Shown: positions 24,351-32,775 of the stretch, piece by piece | Layout of the letters: every line of letters begins with the position of its first letter | Numbering within the stretch: position 1 is the stretch's first letter | Source: Rhodospirillales bacterium Ga0074136 | Lineage (GTDB): Bacteria; Pseudomonadota; Alphaproteobacteria; Acetobacterales; Acetobacteraceae | DNA length: 48,696 bases | Direction of reading: 5' to 3' | NCBI GenBank assembly: GCA_001464375.1 | Contig: LNEW01000076.1 | Coordinates: forward strand, 1-48,696 | Translations under genes and position numbers: made by a program | The notes under the pieces: model-generated | Seen by the model: only the letters and a program-made list of their open reading frames with translations | Told to the model about the DNA's origin: nothing | Databases searched by the model: none

Positions 24351-25438
24351 CGGGCGAGCAGCGCAGCCAGGTCCCGCGCGCCGGCCTTCTGCTCGGCGCG
24401 CAGGATGACGTAGACGGCGGCCGCCTCGATCGGTTGCCCGATGGCGGGGTTCAGCACCACCTCGCCGCCCGGCGGGCTGTAGGCGATGGCGGTGCCGAGC
24501 CCCTTCTCGAGCAGCCGCCCCGCCACCTGCGCCCAGGGGCCGCGATACAGGCTGGGCAGGTCGATCCGGAACAGCTCGTTGCCCTCGGAGGAGAACAGAT
24601 CCTCCAGCAGCCGCTCGGCCCCCGGCGCCACCAGCGCGCGGGCCAGCATCTCGGGGTAGCTGCGCAGCGGGCGCACCGCGGCTGCCGCACCCGCCGCGAT
24701 CAGCCGCGCGCGATTGCGGTCATCGACGCATTCCGTCACCACCAGCGGGGGCGCGCCGGCGGCCATGGCGCGCACCCGCGTCACGACATCGGCCGAGATC
24801 GCGTCGCTCACGGCGTCGTCCTCGTTCTCGGCCAGCACGATCACGGCGGCGGCGGATTGCGCATCGGCCAGGCGCAGCGCATCCGGGTCGGTGGGCGCAC
24901 CCTGCACATGCACCAGGTCCGCGTCGCACAGCGCCTGCGGCAGGCCGTCGGCGCTGCCGGCGAAGGCGCGGGTCAGCAGCATCACCGGCGCGTCGCGGTA
25001 GCCCGGCGACCCGCGGATCTGCCGCACCAGCCCGTGGAAGAACCGCGCCGCGTCACCGACCGGCGTGCCGATCACCAGCACATGGCCTTCCATGCCCCAC
25101 CTCCAGGCTCCGGCGCGCCTGCGCGCGCGCACTTCCTCGCGCCACTCGAACCAGTCGGACGCGACCTTCGCCACCACGAAGACACCGCCCAGCAACAACA
25201 GCAGCACCGTCGCGATCCGGCCGGCCTCGGTCTTGGGCGTGACATCGCCATAGCCGACCGTGGTCAGGGTCACGACCGCGAGCCACAGGCTGTCGGCCGG
25301 CACCATGTCCTCGAAGGCGGCCATGGCGGCAACGAAGATCGCCACCATCGCCGCCAGCCACATCACCGGCCGGCGCAGCTTTGGCCGCCCGTGCCGCCAG
25401 CGCCGCCGGCGCCAGACCAGGCGGAACGTCGTCAGCAT
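24344..25438 (-). CDS. Two-TM potassium channel with RCK/TrkA-N-type regulatory domain
   Basis: A 364-residue protein. The first membrane helix is near residues 25-42 (MWLAAMVAIFVAAMAAFEDM). The pore helix carries the K+ selectivity filter TTVGYGD at 59-65, and a second helix follows (IATVLLLLLGGVFVVAKVAS). The cytoplasmic part starts with a basic linker and then a Rossmann-like RCK domain (GHVLVIGTPVGDAARFFHGL, ADLVHVQGAPTDPDALRLAD, AAAVIVLAENEDDA, and PPLVVTECVDD). It probably forms a ligand-gated K+ channel of the MthK/Kch type. The gene is monocistronic and converges with maeB. Confidence 0.9.
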   Translation of the reverse strand: MLTTFRLVWRRRRWRHGRPKLRRPVMWLAAMVAIFVAAMAAFEDMVPADSLWLAVVTLTTVGYGDVTPKTEAGRIATVLLLLLGGVFVVAKVASDWFEWREEVRARRRAGAWRWGMEGHVLVIGTPVGDAARFFHGLVRQIRGSPGYRDAPVMLLTRAFAGSADGLPQALCDADLVHVQGAPTDPDALRLADAQSAAAVIVLAENEDDAVSDAISADVVTRVRAMAAGAPPLVVTECVDDRNRARLIAAGAAAAVRPLRSYPEMLARALVAPGAERLLEDLFSSEGNELFRIDLPSLYRGPWAQVAGRLLEKGLGTAIAYSPPGGEVVLNPAIGQPIEAAAVYVILRAEQKAGARDLAALLARG

Positions 25439-25475
25439 GGCGCGGCCGGCGCTTCTGTCATGCCAGCCGGGCGCA

Positions 25476-27008
25476 TCATTGCGCCGTGGCGGTTATCCCG
25501 AGCAGCCGCTGCGCCTCGACCGGGCTCGGTGGCACGCCCTGCACATCCGCCATGCCGAGCGGCCGCGGCGGATTGGCGCGGATCTCGATGGTGCGCGCCT
25601 GGCCGCGGATGAAGCGCTGCACCGCATCGCGCACCGGGTCGAGCGCTGCGGCACCCGGCTGGGACAGCGCGCCGCCGGCCATGGCGGCGAACTGTTCGCG
25701 CAGTTGCGGCTCCGGCGTGCGGGCTTCGCGCGACTGCGCCGCGATGAAGCGCTGGAACAGCGACGCATCGGCATAGCGCAGGCCGAAGGAGATCAGTCGC
25801 GCGGTGGAGAAGTCGCTCGCCTGCAGCCTCTCCTGCGTCAGGCCATCCATCGCGAGCGACAGCGACAGCGTGCCGGCCTCGCGCACCGCCAGCGAGATGT
25901 CGCGCACCTCGATCCGCCCCGACCCGCCCTCGTAGGCGGTCGAGGAGGTGATGTCGGCATCGATCGCCTGGTAACCGAAGCGCGTCAGCCAGGCCGCGAT
26001 CATCGGCGTGGCCTCCACGCGGATGCCCCGGAAGGCCAGCGTGCCGGTGCCGGAGCCATCGGCGTTGGAGACGTCGGCGCCGATGCGCATCTCGGTCATG
26101 CGCCCGACCGGCCGCCCGCCGCCGGCGAGTTCCAGGCCGTCGAGTTCGACCGCGGCGCGCCCGACCAGCGTGCGCGGGCGTTCCTGGCGCATCAGCGCGC
26201 CCAGCGTGCTCGCGATGTCCACGCCGCTGAAGGCGAAGCGCGCGAGGCGCACGGCATCGACCATGCCGCCGCCGTCGATGCGCGAGACGTCCAGCCCCTC
26301 CATCGAGAAGCGCGCCGGCTGGCCGGCGACCCAGTTCTCCAGGGACGCCACCGCGAGGCGCATGGTGGCCCCGCCGGACGTTTCGACCCCTTCGAGCCGC
26401 AGCGTATCGAGGCGCACCTGCTCGGGCCGCGGGGGCGCGCGCGTGCCATCGCGCGGCACCGTCAGCCCGGCGATGCGGACCAGGCCGATGCGCACCTGCG
26501 TGCCGTCCTCCGTGGTCGTGAAGCCGCGGATCACCGCCTCGGCCACGCCATCGGTGCGCAGGCCGTTCAGGGTCAGTTCATCGGCGGTGGCGCGCTTGTT
26601 GCGCTGTTCCAGCACCACGCCGGACAGGCGCACCTGTTCGCCGGCGGCATCCAGGGCCTGCGCATTGGCGTAGGACAGCCGCACATCGGCGCCGAGCAGT
26701 CCCCGCAGCCGCGTCACCGCCGCCGGCTCGTTCGGCGGGATGGCCTGCTGGGGCGCCGGCTGGGCGACGGCCGGCGGGGTGATCGGCGGATGCAGCGGCG
26801 CGGGCTGGGCCTGCGGCGGCGCGGCGCGCGGCACCGGCTGGGCCTGCTGCGGCGCGCCCAGCGGCGGCGGCTTGGCGGTGGGCAGCGCCTGCTGGGGCGC
26901 ACCGGGCGGCGCGGGCTTGGTCTGCGCCATCGCGACCCCGGCGAGGGCGAGCCCCGCGACGGTCGCGAGCATCGTGGCCCTGGCGCCCATCCTGCCTGCT
27001 GCGTGCAT
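25476..27008 (-). CDS. Exported protein of unknown function with Pro-rich N-terminal region
   Basis: ATG 27008, with AGGAGGG 8 nt upstream, gives 510 residues. A signal peptide (MLATVAGLALAGVAMAQ at 13-29) is followed by about 65 residues rich in Pro, Ala and Gln with repeated PPxGAPQQA units, probably a flexible linker. The rest, from about residue 100, is a repetitive beta-type pattern (VRLSGVVLEQRNKRATADEL, LTLNGLRTDGVAEAVIRGF, VRLDTLRLEGVETSGG) similar to AsmA-like or other stacked-strand periplasmic proteins. That likeness is only impressionistic and I do not recognise a family. It is monocistronic and divergent from the VWA gene. Confidence 0.7.
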   Translation of the reverse strand: MHAAGRMGARATMLATVAGLALAGVAMAQTKPAPPGAPQQALPTAKPPPLGAPQQAQPVPRAAPPQAQPAPLHPPITPPAVAQPAPQQAIPPNEPAAVTRLRGLLGADVRLSYANAQALDAAGEQVRLSGVVLEQRNKRATADELTLNGLRTDGVAEAVIRGFTTTEDGTQVRIGLVRIAGLTVPRDGTRAPPRPEQVRLDTLRLEGVETSGGATMRLAVASLENWVAGQPARFSMEGLDVSRIDGGGMVDAVRLARFAFSGVDIASTLGALMRQERPRTLVGRAAVELDGLELAGGGRPVGRMTEMRIGADVSNADGSGTGTLAFRGIRVEATPMIAAWLTRFGYQAIDADITSSTAYEGGSGRIEVRDISLAVREAGTLSLSLAMDGLTQERLQASDFSTARLISFGLRYADASLFQRFIAAQSREARTPEPQLREQFAAMAGGALSQPGAAALDPVRDAVQRFIRGQARTIEIRANPPRPLGMADVQGVPPSPVEAQRLLGITATAQ

Positions 27009-27143
27009 CCGGCGAACCCTCCTGTTGCGGGGACGCAGTAAAGCCCGCGCGCGCCTCCCGCACCAGCGTTCCGCGCCGGGGCTTGGCGTGGCGTGTGAGC
27101 GGTTTCACATGACAGCCTGAATGCGCGACCATCGGACCCCAGA

Positions 27144-27866
27144 ATGACCCGCCCGCCCACCCGCACCGGACCCACGCCCGAGGTCGCCGCCTTCCTCGAC
27201 CGCGTGGCGCGCCTGCCGGCCGCGCGCCCGGCCAGCGGCCGCCCGGGGCGGCTGATCTTCACCGTCGATGCCACGGCATCGCGCCAGCCGGCCTGGGACC
27301 GCGCCTGCGCGCTGACCGGGGAGATGTTCCTGGCGACCCGCGACCTGGGTGGGCTGGCGGTCTCCCTGGCCTATTGGCGGGGCTTCATGGAATTCGCCGC
27401 GACGCCGTTCCTGACCGATGGCGCGGAGTTGGCGCGGCGGATGTCCACCGTGACCTGCCTGGGCGGGCAGACGCAGATCTTGCGTGCGCTGCGCCATGCG
27501 CTGGCGGAATCGCGCAAGGACAAGGTCGGCGCGCTGGTGCTGGTGGGCGACGCGATCGAGGAGGATGTCGACGCCGTCTGCCACGCCGCCGGTGAACTCG
27601 GCCTGTTCGGCACGCCGGTCTTCTGCTTCCACGAGGGTGCCAACCCGGTCGCGGCCAATGCCTTCCGCCAGGTCGCGAAGGTCTCGGGCGGCGCCTATGC
27701 GCCCTTCGATGCTGGCTCGGCCGGCACCTTGCGCGACCTGCTGCGGGCGGTCGCGGTGTTCGCCGCCGGCGGACGCGCGGCGCTGGCCGCACTGCCCGGG
27801 CCGGCCGCGGCGCGCATCGCCGGGCAATTGCCGGCGCCCCCGGGAACGAAGGGGGGGCGCGCATGA
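27144..27866 (+). CDS. VWA-like domain protein
   Basis: This 240-residue protein has no signal peptide or membrane helix. GRLIFTVDATASRQPAWDRA (near residue 35) has the form of a MIDAS strand with D-x-T-x-S, and AESRKDKVGALVLVGDAIEE resembles the later strand of the VWA fold. The segment STVTCLGGQTQILRALRHAL carries the Thr/Gly turn typical of such domains. VWA domains bind partner proteins through a metal. The gene overlaps a membrane-anchored J-domain gene by 4 nt (ATGA), so the two products may act together. The target is unknown. Confidence 0.75.
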   Translation: MTRPPTRTGPTPEVAAFLDRVARLPAARPASGRPGRLIFTVDATASRQPAWDRACALTGEMFLATRDLGGLAVSLAYWRGFMEFAATPFLTDGAELARRMSTVTCLGGQTQILRALRHALAESRKDKVGALVLVGDAIEEDVDAVCHAAGELGLFGTPVFCFHEGANPVAANAFRQVAKVSGGAYAPFDAGSAGTLRDLLRAVAVFAAGGRAALAALPGPAAARIAGQLPAPPGTKGGRA

Positions 27867-28552
27867 CCTGGCTCGCGCTCGGTGCGCTGGCGCTGCTGGT
27901 GCTGCTGGTGGTGCTGCGCGGCTTCGCCACCGCTTCGGTCGCCACGGTCAGGAAGGCGGTGGCGTGGATCGCAGGGGGGCTCGGCCTGGTGCTGGTGGCG
28001 GCGCTGCTGTTCAGCGGGCGCGGCTTCCAGGCGATCTGGTCGCTGGCCTTCTTCGCGCCGCTGCTGGTGCAGGCGTGGCGGTCCTGGCGCACGGCACGCA
28101 CCTTCTCGCGCGGCGGGCAGGCCAGCCCGGGGCAGGAAAGCCGGGTGGAGACCGCGACGCTCGAGATGGTGCTGCACCACGACAGCGGGCGGATGACCGG
28201 CACGGTGAAGCGCGGGCGTTTCGCCGGCGCCGACCTCGCGGACCTCGATCTGCCGATGCTACGCGCGCTGCTGGCCGATTGCGCGGCGGAGGATCCGGAG
28301 AGCGTGCCGCTACTGGAGGCCTGGCTGGATCGTGCCCAGCCCGACTGGCGCGACGGCGCGCCGCCGCCCGATGACGGCCCGCTGACCCGGGCCGAGGCGC
28401 TGGCGGTCCTGGGCCTGGCCGAGGGCGCGACCAAGGGCGAGATCCGCGCCGCGCATCGCCGCCTGATGCGCACCGCCCACCCGGACCAGGGCGGCAGCGC
28501 CTGGCTGGCGGCGCGGCTGAACGCGGCGCGGGACCTGCTGGTCGAGGGGTGA
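27863..28552 (+). CDS. Membrane-anchored DnaJ (J-domain) protein
   Basis: A 229-residue protein starting at the ATGA overlap with the VWA gene. Two N-terminal membrane helices (LALGALALLVLLVVLRGF; AWIAGGLGLVLVAALLFSG, plus a short IWSLAFFAPLLV) precede a central helical region. The C-terminus, from about residue 170, is a J-domain: LTRAEALAVLGLAEGATKGE, then IRAAHRRLMRTAHPDQGGS with the HPD motif that stimulates Hsp70 ATPase. The layout resembles small inner-membrane J-proteins of alphaproteobacteria, with the J-domain in the cytoplasm. It probably recruits DnaK to the membrane, perhaps to the VWA partner. Confidence 0.85.
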   Translation: MTWLALGALALLVLLVVLRGFATASVATVRKAVAWIAGGLGLVLVAALLFSGRGFQAIWSLAFFAPLLVQAWRSWRTARTFSRGGQASPGQESRVETATLEMVLHHDSGRMTGTVKRGRFAGADLADLDLPMLRALLADCAAEDPESVPLLEAWLDRAQPDWRDGAPPPDDGPLTRAEALAVLGLAEGATKGEIRAAHRRLMRTAHPDQGGSAWLAARLNAARDLLVEG

Positions 28553-28721
28553 GGGGCGGTGTCGTGGCGGCGGTTGGCTGGCGGGATCGTGGCCTGCCCA
28601 GGCGGGGGCAGGGCACAGGACCGGCCTTGATGCATGCCCGGCAAGTCCCCGGCCCGTCGCGTGCATCGGCGCGGGGTGCGGTCGCCGCAGTCTTGCCGCG
28701 ACGCGGCGTCACGCTGCCAGC

Positions 28722-29462
28722 ATGACAGCTTCCCGCCGCGCGGCGCTCGCCACTCCCTTCGTCGCCCTCGTCCTGCCGCGCGCCGGGCGCGCGCAGGGCG
28801 GCGTGATCTCCGGCACCGCCACCTATCGCGAACGCATCGCGCTGCCGCCGGGCGCCGTGCTGGATGTGGACCTGCGCGACACCGCCAACCCCGATGCGGC
28901 GGCCCCGGTGCTGGCGAGCACGCGCGTCGAGACGACGGGCCAGGTGCCGATCCCGTTCACGCTGCGCTTCGACCCGGCCGACATCGATCCGCGCCGCAGC
29001 CACGGCGTGACGACGCGGCTGTCGGTCGATGGGCGCCTGCGCTTCCGCAGCGACCGCGCGCATCCCGTGCTGACGCGCGGCGCCGGGACCGCCGCCGAGA
29101 TCCTGCTGGTCGGCGTTGCCACGCCCGAGAACCTGTCCGGCGCGCCCTGGGTGGTGCAGGAGATCGCCGGGCAGCCACTGGCGGGCCAGTCCCGCGCCGA
29201 CATCACCTTCGATGGACACGGCCGCGCCCATGGCACCGGCGGGTGCAACCGGTTCAATGGCGGTTATCTCATCGATGGCGCCGCGCTGCGCTTCGGCCCG
29301 GCGGCACAGACCAACATGGCCTGCGAACCGCCGGCGATGGACCAGGAGGCGCGCTTCCACGCGGCGCTGGCCACGGTGCGCGCCTGGCGGATCGACGGCG
29401 GGCGCCTGCTGCTGCTGGAGGCGGGCGGTGCGGTGGCGATGCGCCTGGCGCGGGCGGCCTGA
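28722..29462 (+). CDS. Exported YbaY/META domain protein
   Basis: A 246-residue protein with a signal peptide (ATPFVALVLPRAGRAQ). Residues about 28-130 follow the YbaY type (ISGTATYRERIALPPGAVLD, VDLRDTANPD, PIPFTLRFDPADID). The second half is a META/HslJ domain (APWVVQEIAGQPLAG, HGTGGCNRFNGGYLIDGAAL, AQTNMACEPPAMDQEARFHA, with the conserved GGCNR and MAC cysteines). This pairing recurs in secreted proteins linked to envelope stress or resistance. The biochemical role is unknown. The preceding 169-bp gap shows nothing recognisable; RppH converges downstream. Confidence 0.85.
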   Translation: MTASRRAALATPFVALVLPRAGRAQGGVISGTATYRERIALPPGAVLDVDLRDTANPDAAAPVLASTRVETTGQVPIPFTLRFDPADIDPRRSHGVTTRLSVDGRLRFRSDRAHPVLTRGAGTAAEILLVGVATPENLSGAPWVVQEIAGQPLAGQSRADITFDGHGRAHGTGGCNRFNGGYLIDGAALRFGPAAQTNMACEPPAMDQEARFHAALATVRAWRIDGGRLLLLEAGGAVAMRLARAA

Positions 29463-29475
29463 CGGCGCGGGCGCC

Positions 29476-29958
29476 TCACGCCGCGAAGCGTGCGAATTCG
29501 CTGGCGAGGTCCCGGTAGATCGCGCGCTTGAAATCGACCGCCAGCACCGGCAGCTCCGCCAGCTTCGCCCAGCGCCAGGCGTCGAATTCCGGATGCGGGT
29601 CGAGGTCGAGCCGGATGTCGGCATCCGCGCCGGTGAAGCGCAGCGCGAACCATTTCTGCCGCTGCCCGCGGTATTTCCCACCCAGCGCGCGGCCGAGCAG
29701 TTCCGGCGGCAGGTCGTAGGTCAGCCAGCGCGGGTGTTCGGCGAGGATCTCCGCGGCGGCGGTGCCGACCTCCTCCTCCAGTTCGCGGAACACCGCGATG
29801 GCGGGGTCCTCGTCATCATCGATGCCGCCCTGCGGGAGTTGCCAGCCGCCGGGCGCGCCCTCGGCATTGGGAAGGTCGGCGCGGCGCGCCACCAGCACGT
29901 GGCCGACGCCGTTGAACAGCACGGCGCCGACATTGGCGCGATAGGGCAGGGATTTCAT
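29476..29958 (-). CDS. rppH: RNA pyrophosphohydrolase RppH (Nudix)
   Basis: A 160-residue protein with MKSLPYRANVGAVLFNG at the N-terminus and the Nudix box GGIDDDEDPAIAVFRELEEE VG (Gx5Ex7REUxEExGU). GGWQLPQGGI, LTYDLPPEL and GQRQKWFALRFTG are specific to the RppH/NudH group. It removes pyrophosphate from 5'-triphosphorylated RNA and so triggers mRNA decay. It overlaps the deacetylase gene by 4 nt (ATGA) and is the last gene of the gpmI-envC-ctpA-deacetylase-rppH series. Confidence 0.95.
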   Translation of the reverse strand: MKSLPYRANVGAVLFNGVGHVLVARRADLPNAEGAPGGWQLPQGGIDDDEDPAIAVFRELEEEVGTAAAEILAEHPRWLTYDLPPELLGRALGGKYRGQRQKWFALRFTGADADIRLDLDPHPEFDAWRWAKLAELPVLAVDFKRAIYRDLASEFARFAA

Positions 29959-31244
29959 GGTGCACTCGCGGGACGGATGGGCTGGGCCTCCCCGCCGGGG
30001 GATTCTGGCCGGCGGATCAGGGCCGAGACGGGGGCCAGCACCAGGCCGCGCTGGTCGAGCCCCGCCGCCCAGGCGCTGATGCTCTCCACCAGCACGAAGG
30101 TGGGTGCGCCGGCCAGGCCAAGCGCCGCGCCGCGGTCGCGCGCGACCTGTTCCAGTTCCGCCAGCCGCCGGTCGATCTCGTGCCGCGTGCGGGCCGGTTC
30201 GTCGAGCACGACATCCACCCCGCGACCCCAGGCGCGCGCCGGCGAGGGCGCGCCGGGCCGCGGGTCGAGGTAGAGCAGGCCGCGGCGGAACAACGCTTCC
30301 TGCACGGCGCCGATCGCCTCCGGCAGGGCCGCGAAGCGTTCGCCGCGCATGCCCGCCACCACGCCGATCGCGCCGACATAGCCCTGGAAGCGCGCCAGCG
30401 ACCAGTCGAGCTGGTCGAGGTTGTCGGCGATCGGCCGTCCGGTCAGCAAGGCGCGGTCGCCGGGGTCGTTGAGCGGGTAGCCGGTGGGCTCCAGGGGAAT
30501 GGAGATGAGCGTCTCCATGCCGCGTTCGCGCGCCCGTTCGGCGGCCTGGGCCGGGCGCAGCGCATAGGGGGACACGGCCAGCGCGACAGCGGGCGGCAGG
30601 CGGCGGATGGCGTCGTCGGTCGCGCTGGCCGACAGGCCGATATCCGCCACCACGATGCCGATGCGGGGCCGGGTGTCGCGACGGTCGAAGTCGCGGCCAT
30701 AGGCGCGGATGGCTGTGCGGCCATCGGCGCCGATGCGCGGCAGCATGCCGTGCCGCCCGGCTTCCTGCAGCGCGGGGTCGGGCGGGGCGATCGGCCGCGG
30801 CGCGGCGCGCGCGGCCGTGGCGGCTTGAGCGAGCGGCGGCGGCTCGGGGGCGGGCGGCGGGGTTTCGCCGGCGGCAGGCGTCGGCGCGGGCGCCGCGATG
30901 GGGCCAGGCGCGCCCGGCGCCGGCGGTGTCGTCGCCGCGACCGGCGCACCGACCGGGCCGGGCGGTGATGCGCCGGCCCCTTGGGGCAGCGGCGCGGCGC
31001 CCGGCGCCGATACGGTCGGTGAAGGCGCCGAAGCGACCACGCGCGATTCGGCGGCCGGCGCGCCGGGGGGTGCGGCTTCGATTGTGGCGGTCAGCGGCGC
31101 AGCCGTGCCGGGTTGTGCCGGGGCGGCGGCGGCGACGACCGGTTCGGGCGGGCCCAGCCGGGCCAGCCAGGCCGCACCGCCGCCGGCCAGCATCACCACC
31201 GCCACCCAGAACAGCCCGAGCGCCCGCCAGCCCGGCACGCGCAT
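29955..31244 (-). CDS. Divergent polysaccharide deacetylase family protein
   Basis: A 429-residue protein with one N-terminal membrane anchor (ALGLFWVAVVMLAGGGAAWL), a roughly 130-residue Pro/Ala-rich linker, and a C-terminal domain from about 190. That domain reads PRIGIVVADIGLSASATDDA, PPAVALAVSPYALRPAQAA, METLISIPLEPTGYPLNDP and GRGVDVVLDEPARTRHEIDR, which are hallmarks of the YibQ-like divergent deacetylase family. Homologues act in the periplasm, probably on glycans, and are commonly found beside ctpA and envC as here. It starts 15 nt after ctpA and overlaps rppH, so it is part of the same operon. Confidence 0.9.
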   Translation of the reverse strand: MRVPGWRALGLFWVAVVMLAGGGAAWLARLGPPEPVVAAAAPAQPGTAAPLTATIEAAPPGAPAAESRVVASAPSPTVSAPGAAPLPQGAGASPPGPVGAPVAATTPPAPGAPGPIAAPAPTPAAGETPPPAPEPPPLAQAATAARAAPRPIAPPDPALQEAGRHGMLPRIGADGRTAIRAYGRDFDRRDTRPRIGIVVADIGLSASATDDAIRRLPPAVALAVSPYALRPAQAAERARERGMETLISIPLEPTGYPLNDPGDRALLTGRPIADNLDQLDWSLARFQGYVGAIGVVAGMRGERFAALPEAIGAVQEALFRRGLLYLDPRPGAPSPARAWGRGVDVVLDEPARTRHEIDRRLAELEQVARDRGAALGLAGAPTFVLVESISAWAAGLDQRGLVLAPVSALIRRPESPGGEAQPIRPASAP

Positions 31245-31258
31245 CGGGGGTCGCAGGC

Positions 31259-32647
31259 TCAGCGCGCCGCGCGGCGCTGCGGGTTCGGCGCCGCGGCCAT
31301 GCCGCGCAGAAGCTGGACCGCCTGCTGCAACTGGTGGTCGGTCTCGGGCTTGGTCGGGTCGAAGGCGGCGGCGCCCTCGGCCGGCTGGCGCACGACGCGC
31401 TCGGCCAGGCCGGCGGGCAGGTTCAGCGGCGGGCGCGGCGGCGGGGCCTGCTGCGCCTGCGGGGCCGCATTGTCGTTGCGCAGCGCGCGGCGCAGGTCGG
31501 CCTCGCGGTCGCGCCGCGCCACCGCGGCGGTGGTGGTGTCCTCGCGCGTCGCCAGCACCTCGATGTCGGGCTCGATGCCGGTCGCCTGGATCGAGCGCCC
31601 CGAGGGCGTGTAGTAGCGCGCCGTGGTCAGGCGCATGGCGCCATTGCCCGGAATGGGCATCACGGTCTGCACGCTGCCCTTGCCGAAGGACTTCACGCCC
31701 ATGACGATGGCGCGGCGATGGTCCTGCAGCGCGCCGGCGACGATCTCGCTGGCGGAGGCCGAGCCGGCATTGATCAGCACCACGATGGGCAGGCCCTGGG
31801 CGATGTCCCCGGCGCGGGCGTTCCAGCGCTGCGCGTCTTCCTGGCGCCGTGCGCGGGTGGAGACGATCTCGCCCTGTTCGAGGAAGTCATCCGAGACCTG
31901 CACCGCCTGGTCGAGCAGCCCGCCCGGGTTGTTGCGCAGGTCGAGCACGATTCCCTTCAGGTTGGCGCCCGCCTGCTGGCGCAGCTGCTGCATCGCGCGG
32001 CGCAGCGCCGCCTCGGTCTGTTCGTTGAAGGACGACAGCCGGATGTAGCCGATGTCGCCGCCTTCCATGCGGAAGCGCACCACCTGCGGGCGGATCACGT
32101 CGCGCGTGATGGACAGTTCGATCGGGCGTTCGGCGCCCTCGCGCCGGATGGTGATGCGGATGGCGGTGCCGCGCTCCCCGCGCATCTGCTCGACCGCTTC
32201 CTGCAGCGACAACCCCTGCACGGAATTGCCGTTGAGATGCGTGATGAGGTCACCCGGGCGCACGCCGGCGCGCGCCGCCGGCGTCTCGTCGATCGGCGAG
32301 ATGACCTTGATGTAGCCGCCTTCCTGGCTGACCTCGATGCCGAGGCCGCCGAACTCGCCGCGCGTCTGCACCTGCATGTCGCGGTACATGCGCGGGTTCA
32401 TGTAGGAGGAATGCGGGTCGAGGCCCGACAGCATGCCCTGGATGGCATTCTCGATCGCGTCGCGGTCGTTCACCGGCTCGACGTATTCGGCGCGGATGCG
32501 TTCGAAGACATCGCCGAACAGGTTGAGCAGGCGATAGGTCTCGGCCCGCCCGCCTTCCTGCGCGCCGGCGCCCATGATGGGGCCGATGGCAACGCCCGCG
32601 ACGAAGGCCGCGCCCACCGCCGCAAAGGTTCCGGTCCTGCGCCGCAT
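31259..32647 (-). CDS. ctpA: Carboxy-terminal processing protease CtpA (S41)
   Basis: ATG 32647 is preferred over ATG 32668 because AAGGAAGGA lies about 7 nt before it, giving 462 residues. A signal anchor (FAAVGAAFVAGVAIGPIMGA) is followed by LDPHSSYMNPRMYRDMQVQT, a PDZ domain (FGGLGIEVSQEGGYIKVISP, ARAGVRPGDLITHLNG) and the protease core LRNNPGGLLDQAV, with catalytic Ser in NAGSASASEIVAGAL and Lys in GVKSFGKGSVQT. CtpA degrades periplasmic substrates such as endopeptidases of peptidoglycan. The 107-bp gap to envC holds a short palindrome, atagccggctat. Confidence 0.95.
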   Translation of the reverse strand: MRRRTGTFAAVGAAFVAGVAIGPIMGAGAQEGGRAETYRLLNLFGDVFERIRAEYVEPVNDRDAIENAIQGMLSGLDPHSSYMNPRMYRDMQVQTRGEFGGLGIEVSQEGGYIKVISPIDETPAARAGVRPGDLITHLNGNSVQGLSLQEAVEQMRGERGTAIRITIRREGAERPIELSITRDVIRPQVVRFRMEGGDIGYIRLSSFNEQTEAALRRAMQQLRQQAGANLKGIVLDLRNNPGGLLDQAVQVSDDFLEQGEIVSTRARRQEDAQRWNARAGDIAQGLPIVVLINAGSASASEIVAGALQDHRRAIVMGVKSFGKGSVQTVMPIPGNGAMRLTTARYYTPSGRSIQATGIEPDIEVLATREDTTTAAVARRDREADLRRALRNDNAAPQAQQAPPPRPPLNLPAGLAERVVRQPAEGAAAFDPTKPETDHQLQQAVQLLRGMAAAPNPQRRAAR

Positions 32648-32775
32648 CAGAAATCCTTCCTTCCGCATCGCCGCAGGCCCACGACCCCGGCGCGAGTCTC
32701 AATCATACAGCGCATCCTAGGGCAGCGTGCAGCCTCAATCCGCGCAAATACGAACCCGTTACCCTGCATAGCCGG

